A stretch of 64,000 nt of DNA. It comes from Enterobacter hormaechei subsp. hoffmannii. Lineage in GTDB: Bacteria > Pseudomonadota > Gammaproteobacteria > Enterobacterales > Enterobacteriaceae. The stretch's first letter is position 1; each line of letters starts with the position of its first letter. This document shows positions 32,351-43,796 of this stretch, piece after piece. The position numbers and the translations under genes are program-made. The DNA is taken from assembly GCF_001729745.1 (NCBI RefSeq), contig NZ_CP017186.1:1488001-1552000 (forward strand), read 5' to 3'. The notes under the pieces were generated by a model. It saw only the letters and a program-made list of their open reading frames with translations, searched no databases and was not told the DNA's origin.

Positions 32351-32382
32351 AAATATTCATCTGCCATTACAGGCGAAAACAA

Positions 32383-32601
<219 letters not shown>

Positions 32602-32849
32602 CTAATCCTCTGGGGTATCACTACCAAGTTTTGAACCGGCAAGATAATGCCGAAATTCATCAATTAAGTAAAGAATTGCGCGTTTAAAACGCAGCAAAAC
32701 AATTTCAGCGTATTGCCCAAGCGTCACGGTACAACCGAACGGAAAGCGCATTCGTAAAGGGGATACGACAGGATAAACGTCAGGACGTTATCTGAAGCGA
32801 GGGTCCCAAACGGCGGCGGGGCAACAGGCAGAAGCTACTCTGCGGCGTA

Positions 32850-32855
32850 ATTATA
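32850..32855 (-). promoter_or_regulatory. Candidate -10 element of an infA promoter
   Basis: A consensus TATAAT on the - strand, 249 bases upstream of the infA ATG, within the 284-base gap between aat and infA. The -35 region is poor. The downstream GC-rich leader (GCGGCG...) resembles stringently controlled discriminators. The gap otherwise shows no ORF or tRNA. Confidence 0.4.
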
Positions 32856-32885
32856 ACACCCTCATAAAAAATATGCGGAAAACAT

Positions 32886-33590
32886 TTAGGCATTGGGCAT
32901 AAAGAGCATTCTGGGAACCCAAAAATCGCGCGGAAGAGTCTCCTGTCGGCACTGTTCAAGGTGTTCGATATAGCGTCGGCGGGAAATTTCAACCGCGCCG
33001 AGCGAGGCGGTGTGCTCATTCAGCACCTGACAATCCATCAGTTGTCCGCCGCGTTGGGCAAATTCCTGGCTAAAAACCAGCAGCGCGGTTTTCGACGCAT
33101 TCGTGGCGCGGGAGAACATCGACTCGCCGCAGAACAGCGTGCCCTGCGCCACCCCGTACATCCCCCCAACGAGGTTATCCTCTTTCCATACTTCGATGGA
33201 GTGCGCGTAGCCCAGCTCATGAAGCTGGTGGTAGGCGATAATGATGTCGCGGGTTATCCAGGTGCCTTCATGACGATCTTCAGCGCAGCCTTCGATAACC
33301 TGCCCGAAGGCATGATTGAGCGTGACGCGATAGGGCGAATTTGCGTGAAAACGTTTCATGCTGCGGCTCAGGTGAAACTGCCCGGGCCACAGCACGGCTC
33401 GCGGGTCCGGAGACCACCATAAAATCGGGTCGCCGGGAGAAAACCACGGGAAGATGCCGCGCTGGTAAGCCATTAAGAGACGCGCCGGGCTGAGATCGCC
33501 GCCCAAAGCCAGCAATCCGTTAGGTTCACGCAGCGCCCCCTCCGGAGAAGGGAACGCAATATTATGGCGAGAAAGCTGCACCAGGCGCAT
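32886..33590 (-). CDS. aat: Leucyl/phenylalanyl-tRNA-protein transferase
   Basis: Aat adds Leu or Phe from aminoacyl-tRNA to proteins with N-terminal Arg or Lys, creating N-degrons. The 234 residues equal the E. coli enzyme. The family core is intact ([23 protein letters not shown] and [17 protein letters not shown]). It is read leftward, 45 bases after cydC. Together with clpS-clpA close by, the region holds both the writer and the reader of the Leu/N-degron pathway, as in E. coli. Confidence 0.97.
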   Translation of the reverse strand: MRLVQLSRHNIAFPSPEGALREPNGLLALGGDLSPARLLMAYQRGIFPWFSPGDPILWWSPDPRAVLWPGQFHLSRSMKRFHANSPYRVTLNHAFGQVIEGCAEDRHEGTWITRDIIIAYHQLHELGYAHSIEVWKEDNLVGGMYGVAQGTLFCGESMFSRATNASKTALLVFSQEFAQRGGQLMDCQVLNEHTASLGAVEISRRRYIEHLEQCRQETLPRDFWVPRMLFMPNA

Positions 33591-33635
33591 GACAACAGAA
33601 CTCCAGTACGCGAGAGAGGACGCTACAAATATAGT

Positions 33636-35357
33636 CTACAGGCGCTGTTTAAACTGGTAGTAGCGACCCTGTTTTGCCAGCAGCTCTGCGTGATTACCTT
33701 GCTCAATTATGTGTCCGTTGTCCATCACAATTATTCGATCGAAATTCACCAGCCCGCGCAGGCGGTGAGTGACCATCAGCACGGTTTTGCCTTTCATCAC
33801 CTTTGTCAGTAAATCAAGAATTTGACTCTCGGTTGTCGCATCCAGACCTTCTGTCGGTTCATCCAGCAACATCAGCGGCGCATCGTGCAGTAAGGCGCGC
33901 GCGATGGCCAGACGACGCAGTTCGCCGCCGGAAAGCTGTCGGCCCCCTTCACCCAGCCAGCTGTTCAACCCGTCGTCCTCAAGCAGCTTGTGCAGCCCAA
34001 CCTGTTCCAGCATCGCCCGCAGCGTATCGTCAGAGGCGTCCGGTGCCGCCAGAAGAAGATTATCGCGCAGCGTAGCGCTGAACAGGTGCACACGCTGGGG
34101 CACGACGCTGACCGTTTTACGCAAGGCCGCTTCGCTAAAATCAGACAGCGGAAGGTCGTTAAACCGAATCTCGCCCTGCTGCGGGTCCCAGGCGCGCGTG
34201 AGGAGTTGCAGAAGCGTCGATTTGCCACATCCCGTACGGCCAAGGATCGCAATGCGCTGCCCGGCATCAACAGAAAGGCTGATATCTTCCAGCGCGTTTT
34301 GCGCCTGCTTGTCGTAGGCGAAGGTGACGTTGCTGAGCGTCAGCGCGACCTGCTCCGGCACGATGGTTTGACCCGCGCTGAACTTCACTTCCGGCTCCTG
34401 CTCTGCAATATCCGTAATGCGCAGCGCAGAGGCAATCACCTGGCCGAGATGCTGAAAGGCGCCGGTGACCGGGGCTAAGGCTTCGAAGGCTGCCAGGGCA
34501 CAGAAAACAAACAGCGCAATCAGCGGGCCAGGCTGCGGGTTACCGCCCACGCCACCGGAGGCCATCCAGAGCATGGCGATAACGGCAAACCCACCGATTA
34601 ACATCATCAGCGCCTGAGAAAACGCGGTCAGTTCAGACTGGCGACGCTGGGCTTCATGCCAGTTCAGTTCCGTATTTTCCATACGGGTGCGGTAGCGCTT
34701 GCTGGCACCAAAAATGGTGAGCTCGGCCTGACCCTGCAACCAGGAGGTGAGCTGCTGGCGGTATTCCCCGCGCAGACGCGTCAGGTTTTCCCCGGTGGTT
34801 TTACCTGCACGATAAAACAGGGGCGGCAGAATAATCAGCGTCATCAGCATGATGCCGCCGAGCGTCAGTGCGATGGGAACATCCAGGAAACTCAACCCCA
34901 GCGTGACCACGACAATCACCACAAACGCGCCCACCATGGGCGAGATGACGCGCAGATAGAGGTGATCCAGCGTATCCACATCCGCAACTACGCGGTTGAG
35001 TAATTCGCCCTGCCGAAAACGTGCCAGCCCGGCAGGGGAGAGGGGCAGCAATTTGCTGAACGTATAAATACGCAGGTGTTGCAGCACGCGGAAGGTCGCG
35101 TCGTGGCTGACCAGGCGTTCGAAGTAGCGCCCGGCAGTTCGCGTAATCGCCGTGCCGCGCACCCCGGCGGCAGGCAGCATGTAGTTAAAGCTGTATAGCC
35201 CGGCAAAGCCTGCGGCCGCAGACGCGGAGAGGAACCAGCCAGAAAGCGTAAGCAGGCCGATGCTGGCGAGCAGAGTGATAATCGCCAGTACGATCCCGAG
35301 CGTCAGCATCCATTTGTGGCGTTTATACAAAGCAAGATAGGGAAGCAGGGCGCGCAT
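33636..35357 (-). CDS. cydC: ABC transporter CydC (cytochrome bd assembly, thiol export)
   Basis: CydC is one half of the heterodimeric CydDC ABC exporter, which is needed for cytochrome bd assembly and moves haem or reductants (cysteine/glutathione in older work) at the inner membrane. The 573 residues equal E. coli CydC. It has six N-terminal membrane helices and a C-terminal ATPase with Walker A ILGRTGCGKSTLL (near residue 370), signature LSGGELRRLAIARALL and Walker B LMLLDEPTEGLD. Its first base coincides with the last base of cydD (shared position 35357), indicating translational coupling. Confidence 0.96.
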   Translation of the reverse strand: MRALLPYLALYKRHKWMLTLGIVLAIITLLASIGLLTLSGWFLSASAAAGFAGLYSFNYMLPAAGVRGTAITRTAGRYFERLVSHDATFRVLQHLRIYTFSKLLPLSPAGLARFRQGELLNRVVADVDTLDHLYLRVISPMVGAFVVIVVVTLGLSFLDVPIALTLGGIMLMTLIILPPLFYRAGKTTGENLTRLRGEYRQQLTSWLQGQAELTIFGASKRYRTRMENTELNWHEAQRRQSELTAFSQALMMLIGGFAVIAMLWMASGGVGGNPQPGPLIALFVFCALAAFEALAPVTGAFQHLGQVIASALRITDIAEQEPEVKFSAGQTIVPEQVALTLSNVTFAYDKQAQNALEDISLSVDAGQRIAILGRTGCGKSTLLQLLTRAWDPQQGEIRFNDLPLSDFSEAALRKTVSVVPQRVHLFSATLRDNLLLAAPDASDDTLRAMLEQVGLHKLLEDDGLNSWLGEGGRQLSGGELRRLAIARALLHDAPLMLLDEPTEGLDATTESQILDLLTKVMKGKTVLMVTHRLRGLVNFDRIIVMDNGHIIEQGNHAELLAKQGRYYQFKQRL

Positions 35358-37123
35358 CAGATATCCTCCTGACGGTTCGCCAGCAGGGTCGCAAAGGGCC
35401 CCTGCGCGGCAACAAGCGCGGCGTAATCGCCTTGCTCAACAATGTGTCCGTTTTCCATCACCCAGATCTGATCCCAGTCGGCAATACCTTCCAGCTGGTG
35501 GGTCACCATCAGGGTAGTTTGCTGGCGTGAGGCTGCGTTAAGCGCATCCATCACGCGCTGCTCGCTGTGAGCGTCCAGGCTGGCGGCGGGTTCGTCCAGC
35601 AGCATTAACGAACAGGGGTTCAGCAGCGCACGGGCAACCGCGACGCGCTGTGCCTGGCCCACTGACAGCCCGGCAGACTGATCGCCAATGACGGTATCGA
35701 CACCCTGCGCAAGCAGCGGCAAAAACTCGCTGACCCAGGCGCGGTCGAGGACAGATTGCAGCTCATCGTCACGTGCATCCGGCCTTGCCAGCAGCACATT
35801 CTCGCGCAGCGTCGGGGCAGGCAGCTGAGGGTTTTGACCCACCCAGCTTAGCTGTTTACGCCAGGCATCAGGATCGAGCTCGCGTAGCTCCGTTTTGTTG
35901 ATACGCAGCGATCCGGTGTACGCCATAAAACCTGACAGCGCATTCAACAATGAGCTTTTACCTGAGCCGCTGGTACCCACCAGCACCACACGTTGCCCGG
36001 CAGGCAGGGTGAAGTTCAGCGGGCCGGCCAGCACTTTGCCTTCAGGCGACAGAACAGAAAAATCCTGTGCTTCAATGGTCACCGGATCGTTCGTATTCAG
36101 CGTCACCTCACCACGCTCCGGATGCGCCAGCGGCGTTTCCATAAAGGTTTTCAGGCTGTCGGCAGCACCCACCGCCTGCGCTTTGGCATGGTAAAAGGTG
36201 CCGAGATCGCGAAGCGGCTGGAAAAATTCCGGGGCCAGGATCAGCGCCAGGAACCCGGCGGAAAGCGTGACCGCCGTACCGTAGTGGCCAAAGTCCAGCG
36301 CGCCGAGGTAGGAGAAGCCAAAGTAAACCGCCACAAGCGCAATCGACAGGGAGGTAAAGAACTCGAGCACGCCGGAAGAAAGGAAGGCCATGCGCAACAC
36401 TTCCATGGTGCGCTGACGAAAATCCTGCGACGCCAGGCGAATGTTTTCGGTTTCCGCTTCACCACGACCAAAGATCCGCAGGGTTTCCATTCCGCGCAGA
36501 CGGTCCAGGAAATGACCGCTCAACCGACCCAGCGCAAGGAAGTTGCGACGGTTAGCATCTGCCGCACCCATGCCGACCATCGCCATAAACAGCGGGATGA
36601 GCGGGGCGGTCCCCATCAGGATCAGAGCCGCTACCCAGTTAACAGGGAAGATGGCGATAACAATCATCAGAGGCACAAACACTGCCAGCGCCATCTGTGG
36701 AAGATAACGCGCATAGTAATCGTGCATATCGTCGATTTGCTCCAGGATCAGCGTCGCCCAGCTACCGGCCGGTTTGCCCTGGATCCACGCAGGCCCGGCT
36801 TCCGAAAGCCGGTCGAGCACTTTGCGGCGGATCTCATAGCGGATGTGCTGGCCGGCATGGAACCCAACCCGTTCGCGCAGCCAGACCACCCACGCACGCA
36901 GGACGAAAACCAGCACCAGAACGATAAACGGCAGCAGCAGCGCTTCGCGCGGGATGCTCTCCATGATCATATGATTGAGAATGCGGGCCAGCAGCCATGC
37001 CTGGGCAACAATCAACAGACCGCTGATAAATCCCAGAACGCGGGAAATCATAAGCCAGCGGCGGGACAGAACGCTTTGCTGTTTCAGCCAGCGCGTTAAC
37101 TCTTGTTGACGGGTTTTTTCCAT
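35357..37123 (-). CDS. cydD: ABC transporter CydD (cytochrome bd assembly, thiol export)
   Basis: CydD is the partner half-transporter of CydC. The 588 residues equal E. coli CydD. A transmembrane domain (about 1-330) is followed by an ATPase with Walker A LVGTSGSGKSSLLNALSG (near residue 380), a variant signature LSVGQAQRVAVARALL (Val in place of Gly) and Walker B LMLLDEPAASLD. The substituted signature, against the canonical LSGG in CydC, implies asymmetric ATP sites. It is the first gene of the leftward cydDC unit, downstream of trxB. Confidence 0.96.
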   Translation of the reverse strand: MEKTRQQELTRWLKQQSVLSRRWLMISRVLGFISGLLIVAQAWLLARILNHMIMESIPREALLLPFIVLVLVFVLRAWVVWLRERVGFHAGQHIRYEIRRKVLDRLSEAGPAWIQGKPAGSWATLILEQIDDMHDYYARYLPQMALAVFVPLMIVIAIFPVNWVAALILMGTAPLIPLFMAMVGMGAADANRRNFLALGRLSGHFLDRLRGMETLRIFGRGEAETENIRLASQDFRQRTMEVLRMAFLSSGVLEFFTSLSIALVAVYFGFSYLGALDFGHYGTAVTLSAGFLALILAPEFFQPLRDLGTFYHAKAQAVGAADSLKTFMETPLAHPERGEVTLNTNDPVTIEAQDFSVLSPEGKVLAGPLNFTLPAGQRVVLVGTSGSGKSSLLNALSGFMAYTGSLRINKTELRELDPDAWRKQLSWVGQNPQLPAPTLRENVLLARPDARDDELQSVLDRAWVSEFLPLLAQGVDTVIGDQSAGLSVGQAQRVAVARALLNPCSLMLLDEPAASLDAHSEQRVMDALNAASRQQTTLMVTHQLEGIADWDQIWVMENGHIVEQGDYAALVAAQGPFATLLANRQEDI

Positions 37124-37180
37124 TGCGTACTTTGCAGGTGACGTTATAAGAAATTAGACATCTGCATGTTACACGTGAGC

Positions 37181-37213
37181 AAAAATAAAGGCGACCAGTG
37201 GCCGCCTTTATTT
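37181..37213 (-). terminator. Rho-independent terminator of trxB
   Basis: On - the sequence reads AAATAAAGGCG...CGCCTTTATTTTT: an approximately 10-bp stem with a short loop, followed by a T-run. It lies 25 bases after the trxB stop and separates trxB from cydDC. Confidence 0.85.
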
Positions 37214-37237
37214 ACGTTTGTTACTGACTTGTAAAGA

Positions 37238-38305
<1,068 letters not shown>

Positions 38306-38440
38306 TCACGCCCTATGGATCAGACACGGTCATATCACGTCTGCTACTGAAAATCGCGCGTTTATAAGGCAATAAAATGATGATTAATACCCCCCCGTAA
38401 TGAATATCCGGCATCTTGTACTAAAAATCGATGTTTTGCT

Positions 38441-38749
38441 TTGACAATCCCCTGCGCTTTTGCGAAAACATTCAAGGAAGAAAAAAAGACGCATGAACTG
38501 CATGCCGAATAGACATGCACGTAAATGCCATTTTTACCGGGTCAGTGAAATCTACGCATGGTGTGGACAGACGCCATACGTGATGTCTGTGACTGCTTTC
38601 GGGCAACGGTCTTCTTACCGCAGACCCCGAATCCACATCGCGTCTAATACATAACCAGGCGATGTGATGAATAATGGGTGCAGGCTCTGAACAGTGATGT
38701 GCACAGGGTCCAGGCAGGAGTAGGGAAGGAATACAGAGAGACAATAATA
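38441..38749 (+). promoter_or_regulatory. lrp promoter candidate and long 5' leader
   Basis: The trxB-lrp gap (38207-38749) has a perfect -35 TTGACA at 38441-38446 and a weak -10 around 38464-38469, which would start transcription near 38476-38483. That leaves a leader of about 267-274 bases, matching the 267-base leader I recall for E. coli lrp. The leader holds a small ORF (38493-38654, see findings), and the ribosome binding site region is a purine-rich AGGGAAGGAATACAGAGAGA. The rest of the gap, 38207-38440, is AT-rich and presumably carries trxB promoter and Lrp/H-NS binding sites that I cannot resolve by eye. Confidence 0.55.
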
Positions 38750-39244
38750 ATGGTAGATAGCAAGAAGCGCCCTGGCAAAGATCTCGACCGTATCGATCGT
38801 AACATTCTTAATGAATTGCAAAAGGATGGGCGTATTTCCAACGTCGAGCTTTCAAAACGTGTGGGACTTTCCCCGACGCCGTGCCTTGAGCGTGTGCGTC
38901 GACTGGAAAGACAGGGTTTTATTCAGGGCTATACGGCTCTGCTAAACCCGCATTATCTGGATGCCTCACTTCTGGTATTTGTTGAGATTACTCTGAATCG
39001 TGGTGCGCCGGATGTGTTTGAGCAATTTAACGCCGCTGTACAAAAACTTGAAGAAATTCAAGAGTGTCATCTGGTTTCCGGAGATTTTGACTACCTGTTA
39101 AAAACCCGTGTGCCCGATATGTCCGCCTACCGTAAGCTGCTGGGTGAAACCCTGCTGCGTCTGCCAGGCGTGAACGACACCCGTACTTATGTGGTGATGG
39201 AAGAGGTCAAACAGAGCAATCGTCTGGTTATTAAGACGCGCTAA
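38750..39244 (+). CDS. lrp: Leucine-responsive regulatory protein Lrp
   Basis: Lrp is a global feast/famine regulator of amino-acid metabolism, pili and stationary-phase genes. I chose the ATG at 38750 (MVDSKKRPGKDLDRIDRNIL), giving 164 residues as in E. coli; the frame is open 24 codons upstream but that part is leader. The AsnC-type helix-turn-helix (NVELSKRVGLSPTPCLERVR, about 31-50) and the C-terminal RAM effector domain are essentially identical to E. coli. In that species serC-aroA and pflB-region genes, also in this window, have been linked to Lrp or global control. Confidence 0.98.
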   Translation: MVDSKKRPGKDLDRIDRNILNELQKDGRISNVELSKRVGLSPTPCLERVRRLERQGFIQGYTALLNPHYLDASLLVFVEITLNRGAPDVFEQFNAAVQKLEEIQECHLVSGDFDYLLKTRVPDMSAYRKLLGETLLRLPGVNDTRTYVVMEEVKQSNRLVIKTR

Positions 39245-39300
39245 CACGGAACAGGTGCAAAATCAGTGTAGTTTGATTACACTCCTGTTAATCCATACAG

Positions 39301-39337
39301 CAACAGTGCCGGGGATACCCGGCGCTGTTGTCCGTTT
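39301..39337 (+). terminator. Terminator after lrp
   Basis: A strong 13-bp stem CAACAGTGCCGGG / CCCGGCGCTGTTG with a GATA loop and one mismatch, followed by TCCGTTTTA. It lies 57 bases after the lrp stop and before ftsK. Confidence 0.75.
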
Positions 39338-39379
39338 TAGCACACAGGCAGGACATGCCTGATACCTGGAGAGCCTTTC

Positions 39380-42300
39380 TTGAGCCAGGAATACACTGAA
39401 GACAAAGAAGTCACATTATCTAAGCTAAGCAGCGGACGTCGTCTCCTCGAGGCGTTACTGATTGTTATTGCCCTTTTTGCCGTCTGGCTGATGGCCGCCT
39501 TACTCAGTTTCAACCCCTCAGATCCCAGCTGGTCGCAAACCGCATGGCATGAGCCTATTCATAACTTAGGTGGCGTTCCCGGTGCCTGGCTTGCGGACAC
39601 GCTCTTTTTCATTTTCGGAGTGATGGCTTATACCCTTCCCGTCATCATTATTGGCGGATGCTGGTTTGCCTGGCGTCATCGACAGAACGACGACTACATC
39701 GATTATTTTGCCGTTTCGCTGCGCCTGATTGGCGCCCTGGCGCTGATCCTCACCTCCTGTGGGCTGGCGGCGATCAACGCCGATGATATCTGGTACTTCG
39801 CCTCCGGCGGGGTGATCGGCAGCCTGTTGAGCTCCGCGCTGCAACCGATGCTTCATAGCAGCGGCGGCACGCTGGCGCTGCTCTGTATCTGGGCGGCGGG
39901 CCTGACGCTGTTTACCGGCTGGTCCTGGGTGAGCATTGCTGAGAAGATCGGCAGCTTTATTCTGACGCTGCTGACGTTCGCCAGCAACCGTACCCGTCGT
40001 GACGATACGTGGGTCGATGAAGACGAGTATGAAGATGAGTACGAAGAGGAAGACGAGGCGCCTGTACAGCGGCGTGAATCTCGCCGCGCGCGTATTCTGC
40101 GCGGTGCTCTGGCGCGCCGCCAGCGCGTCGCTGAAAAATTTGCTAACCCGTTAGGCCGTAAAACGGATGCCGCGCTGTTCTCCGGCAAACGTATGGATGA
40201 AGACGAGCAGATTGAGTATCGCGGTGCGGCCGTCGACCCTGATGACGTACTGTTCTCTGGCCATCGAGCCACGCCGGGAGAGTATGACGAATACGATCCG
40301 CTGCTGAATGGCCACTCCGTGACTGAACCAGTAGCCGCTGCTGCTGCCGCAACGACGGCTGCGCAGGCCCATGTTGCGCCTGTTGAAGCCGTGATGCCGT
40401 CCTCGCCTGTTCCGGCACCGGAGTCCGCGATCCAGCAACCGCAGGTAGACTGGCAGACTGCGCCAGGCGTCCATACGCCTGAACCGACCATTGCACCTGA
40501 GCCTGAAAGTTATATTCCTGTGCAGCAGGAACAGTGGCAGCAAACGTCTCAGCCGCCTGAGCCTGCCAGCGTGCCGCAACAACCGTATCAGGCTTATACG
40601 CCCGAACCCGCTGTACCTGAACAGCCATACGTTGCACCGGTGTCTGAACCCGAAGTGGTGGAGGAAGCGAAGCCATCCCGTCCGCCATTATACTATTTTG
40701 AAGAAGTGGAAGAGCGCCGCGCCCGTGAGCGCGAGCAGCTTGCCGCCTGGTATCAGCCCGTGCCCGAGCCGGTACAGGAGCCCATTGCAAAAGCGCCTTC
40801 GGTCAGCGTTCCACCTGTAGAACCTACGCCAGCCGTTGCGTCGGGTGCAGAAGCCGTGAAGCAGGCAACGGCAGCCGCTGCCGCGTCCGCTCCGCTATTC
40901 AGCCCGGCAGCCGACAGCGCCCCGCGTCCTCAGGTGAAAGAGGGCATTGGTCCACAGCTGCCGCGCCCTAACCGCGTGCGCGTACCGACTCGCCGGGAGC
41001 TGGCCTCTTATGGCATTAAACTGCCTTCCCAGCGTATGGCGGAAGAAAAAGCCCGTGAGTCCGACTACGAAGATGATGCCGACGAACTGCATCAGGATGA
41101 GCTGGCGCGTCAGTTTGCTGCCCAGCAGAATCAGCGTTACGGCGAAGAGTATCAGCATCACGTGCCTTCACAGCAGGACGACGATGATGCGGCCGAAGCG
41201 GAGCTGGCGCGCCAGTTTGCAGCAACGCAGCAGCAGCGTTATTCCGGTGAGCAACCTTCGGGGGCAAACCCGTTCTCGCTGTCGGATTTCGAATTCTCAC
41301 CAATGAAAGATCTGGTGGATGATGGCCCAAGCGAACCGCTGTTCACGCCGAGCGTAATGCCGGAAGCGGAGCCGGTGCGTCAGCCGCCTGCACCACAGGC
41401 TTACGTGCAGCCGCAACAGCCGGCGCCGCAGGCGTATGCGCAGCCGCAGACACCTTCTCAACCGCCTCAGCCACAGTTCCAGCAGCCAGCACCACAGCCG
41501 CAGGAGAGCCTGATTCACCCACTGCTGATGCGTAACGGAGACAGCCGACCGCTGCAACGACCAAGTACGCCGCTGCCGTCGCTGGATCTGTTAACGCCAC
41601 CGCCAGCGGAAGTCGAGCCGGTGGATACCTTTGCCCTTGAGCAGATGGCCCGTCTGGTGGAAGCGCGTCTGGCTGACTTCCGCATTAAAGCGGACGTGGT
41701 GAACTACTCACCGGGCCCGGTGATCACCCGTTTCGAACTGAACCTGGCACCGGGCGTAAAAGCGGCGCGTATTTCTAACCTCTCCCGCGACCTGGCGCGT
41801 TCTCTGTCCACCGTGGCGGTACGCGTGGTGGAAGTGATCCCAGGCAAGCCTTACGTTGGCCTTGAGCTGCCAAACAAGAAACGCCAGACCGTTTATCTGC
41901 GTGAAGTTCTGGATAACACCAAATTCCGCGACAACCCGTCTCCGCTGACCGTGGTGTTGGGTAAAGATATCGCCGGCGATCCGGTGGTTGCCGATCTCGC
42001 AAAGATGCCGCACCTGCTGGTTGCGGGTACAACAGGCTCGGGTAAATCGGTCGGTGTGAACGCCATGATCCTCAGTATGCTCTACAAAGCGCAGCCTGAA
42101 GACGTGCGTTTCATCATGATCGACCCAAAAATGCTCGAACTGTCCGTCTACGAAGGCATTCCGCATCTGTTAACGGAAGTGGTTACCGACATGAAGGACG
42201 CCGCCAACGCATTACGCTGGAGCGTCAATGAAATGGAGCGTCGCTACAAGCTGATGTCGGCGCTGGGCGTGCGTAACCTGGCCGGTTATAACGAGAAAAT

Positions 42301-43045
42301 CGCCGAGGCGGCGCGTATGGGCCGTCCGATTCCGGACCCATACTGGAAGCCGGGTGACAGCATGGATGCCCAGCATCCGGTGCTGGAAAAACTGCCTTAC
42401 ATCGTGGTGCTGGTGGATGAATTTGCCGACCTGATGATGACCGTTGGCAAGAAAGTGGAAGAGCTGATTGCGCGTCTGGCACAGAAAGCGCGTGCGGCGG
42501 GCATCCACCTGGTACTGGCAACGCAGCGTCCGTCCGTGGATGTAATCACCGGTCTTATTAAGGCAAACATCCCGACCCGTATCGCGTTTACCGTGTCGAG
42601 TAAAATTGACTCCCGTACTATCCTTGACCAGGGCGGAGCAGAGTCGCTGCTGGGGATGGGTGATATGCTCTATTCCGGGCCGAACTCCACCTCGCCGGTG
42701 CGTGTTCACGGTGCGTTTGTTCGCGACCAGGAAGTGCACGCGGTTGTGCAAGACTGGAAAGCGCGCGGGCGACCGCAATATGTTGACGGCATCACCTCTG
42801 ACAGCGAAAACGAAGGTGGCGGCGGTGGTTTTGACGGCGGCGAAGAGCTGGATCCGTTATTCGACCAGGCGGTTAATTTCGTCACCGAAAAACGCAAAGC
42901 GTCCATCTCCGGCGTGCAGCGCCAGTTCCGTATCGGTTACAACCGCGCGGCGCGTATCATTGAGCAGATGGAAGCCCAGGGCATCGTGAGCGAACAGGGG
43001 CACAACGGTAACCGTGAGGTGCTGGCGCCACCGCCTTTTGAGTAA
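39380..43045 (+). CDS. ftsK: DNA translocase FtsK
   Basis: FtsK couples septum formation to chromosome segregation: it pumps DNA toward dif following KOPS and activates XerCD. Translation starts at a TTG (39380; [16 protein letters not shown]), like E. coli. The 1221 residues comprise an N-terminal domain with about four membrane segments (1-200), a long acidic then Pro/Gln-rich linker (about 210-740), the RecA-like motor with Walker [14 protein letters not shown] near residue 885, and the gamma winged-helix domain ([20 protein letters not shown] near 1175). The protein is about 100 residues shorter than E. coli FtsK (1329), the difference lying in the linker. Confidence 0.96.
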   Translation: MSQEYTEDKEVTLSKLSSGRRLLEALLIVIALFAVWLMAALLSFNPSDPSWSQTAWHEPIHNLGGVPGAWLADTLFFIFGVMAYTLPVIIIGGCWFAWRHRQNDDYIDYFAVSLRLIGALALILTSCGLAAINADDIWYFASGGVIGSLLSSALQPMLHSSGGTLALLCIWAAGLTLFTGWSWVSIAEKIGSFILTLLTFASNRTRRDDTWVDEDEYEDEYEEEDEAPVQRRESRRARILRGALARRQRVAEKFANPLGRKTDAALFSGKRMDEDEQIEYRGAAVDPDDVLFSGHRATPGEYDEYDPLLNGHSVTEPVAAAAAATTAAQAHVAPVEAVMPSSPVPAPESAIQQPQVDWQTAPGVHTPEPTIAPEPESYIPVQQEQWQQTSQPPEPASVPQQPYQAYTPEPAVPEQPYVAPVSEPEVVEEAKPSRPPLYYFEEVEERRAREREQLAAWYQPVPEPVQEPIAKAPSVSVPPVEPTPAVASGAEAVKQATAAAAASAPLFSPAADSAPRPQVKEGIGPQLPRPNRVRVPTRRELASYGIKLPSQRMAEEKARESDYEDDADELHQDELARQFAAQQNQRYGEEYQHHVPSQQDDDDAAEAELARQFAATQQQRYSGEQPSGANPFSLSDFEFSPMKDLVDDGPSEPLFTPSVMPEAEPVRQPPAPQAYVQPQQPAPQAYAQPQTPSQPPQPQFQQPAPQPQESLIHPLLMRNGDSRPLQRPSTPLPSLDLLTPPPAEVEPVDTFALEQMARLVEARLADFRIKADVVNYSPGPVITRFELNLAPGVKAARISNLSRDLARSLSTVAVRVVEVIPGKPYVGLELPNKKRQTVYLREVLDNTKFRDNPSPLTVVLGKDIAGDPVVADLAKMPHLLVAGTTGSGKSVGVNAMILSMLYKAQPEDVRFIMIDPKMLELSVYEGIPHLLTEVVTDMKDAANALRWSVNEMERRYKLMSALGVRNLAGYNEKIAEAARMGRPIPDPYWKPGDSMDAQHPVLEKLPYIVVLVDEFADLMMTVGKKVEELIARLAQKARAAGIHLVLATQRPSVDVITGLIKANIPTRIAFTVSSKIDSRTILDQGGAESLLGMGDMLYSGPNSTSPVRVHGAFVRDQEVHAVVQDWKARGRPQYVDGITSDSENEGGGGGFDGGEELDPLFDQAVNFVTEKRKASISGVQRQFRIGYNRAARIIEQMEAQGIVSEQGHNGNREVLAPPPFE

Positions 43046-43172
43046 TCTTCAGCGATTGCAAAGAAGGGTAAATCAGCAAAAATTAAGCATATTCTTCTGT
43101 CGCCTGCCTTCGGGCAGGTACAGAATAGAAACGGAACCCCCATATCGGGAAGACGTATTTTAAGGAATAACA

Positions 43173-43787
43173 ATGAAAAAAATCGCCATCGCCTGTGCAT
43201 TACTCTCCAGTTTTGTTGCCAGCAGCGTCTGGGCTGATGCAGCCAGCGACCTTAAAAGCCGACTGGATAAAGTGAGCAGTTTCCACGCCAGCTTCACGCA
43301 AAAAGTGACTGACGGCAGCGGCAACGCGGTGCAGGAAGGCCAGGGAGATTTGTGGGTGAAACGCCCAAATCTGTTCAACTGGCACATGACCCAGCCGGAT
43401 GAAAGCGTTCTGGTGTCTGACGGTAAAACCCTGTGGTTCTACAATCCGTTTGTTGAGCAGGCGACCGCCACCTGGCTAAAAGACGCGACCAGCAATACGC
43501 CGTTTATGCTCATTGCCCGTAACCAGTCCAGCGACTGGCAGCAGTACAACATCAAACAAAACGGTGATGAGTTCGTCCTTACGCCAAAAGGCAGCAACGG
43601 TAATCTGAAGCAGTTCACCATTAACGTGAGCAGCAACGGTACCATCAATCAGTTCGGCGCGGTTGAGCAGGACGATCAGCGCAGCAGCTATCAGTTGAAG
43701 TCTCAGCAAAACGGCGCCATTGATGCATCGAAATTCACCTTTACCCCGCCGCAGGGCGTAACGGTGGACGACCAACGCAATAAGTAA
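43173..43787 (+). CDS. lolA: Outer-membrane lipoprotein carrier protein LolA
   Basis: LolA is the periplasmic chaperone that takes lipoproteins from LolCDE and passes them to LolB. The 204 residues include a signal peptide ([21 protein letters not shown], cleavage after Ala21). The mature start [20 protein letters not shown] and the conserved [14 protein letters not shown] with the functional Arg match E. coli LolA (203 residues). It lies between ftsK and rarA; rarA begins 9 bases later, so they are probably cotranscribed. Confidence 0.97.
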   Translation: MKKIAIACALLSSFVASSVWADAASDLKSRLDKVSSFHASFTQKVTDGSGNAVQEGQGDLWVKRPNLFNWHMTQPDESVLVSDGKTLWFYNPFVEQATATWLKDATSNTPFMLIARNQSSDWQQYNIKQNGDEFVLTPKGSNGNLKQFTINVSSNGTINQFGAVEQDDQRSSYQLKSQQNGAIDASKFTFTPPQGVTVDDQRNK

Positions 43788-43796
43788 GAGGCATGA

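Noticed and set aside
32602-32885. tRNA gene in the infA upstream gap
   Set aside because: No cloverleaf, TTCGA loop or CCA end visible on either strand.
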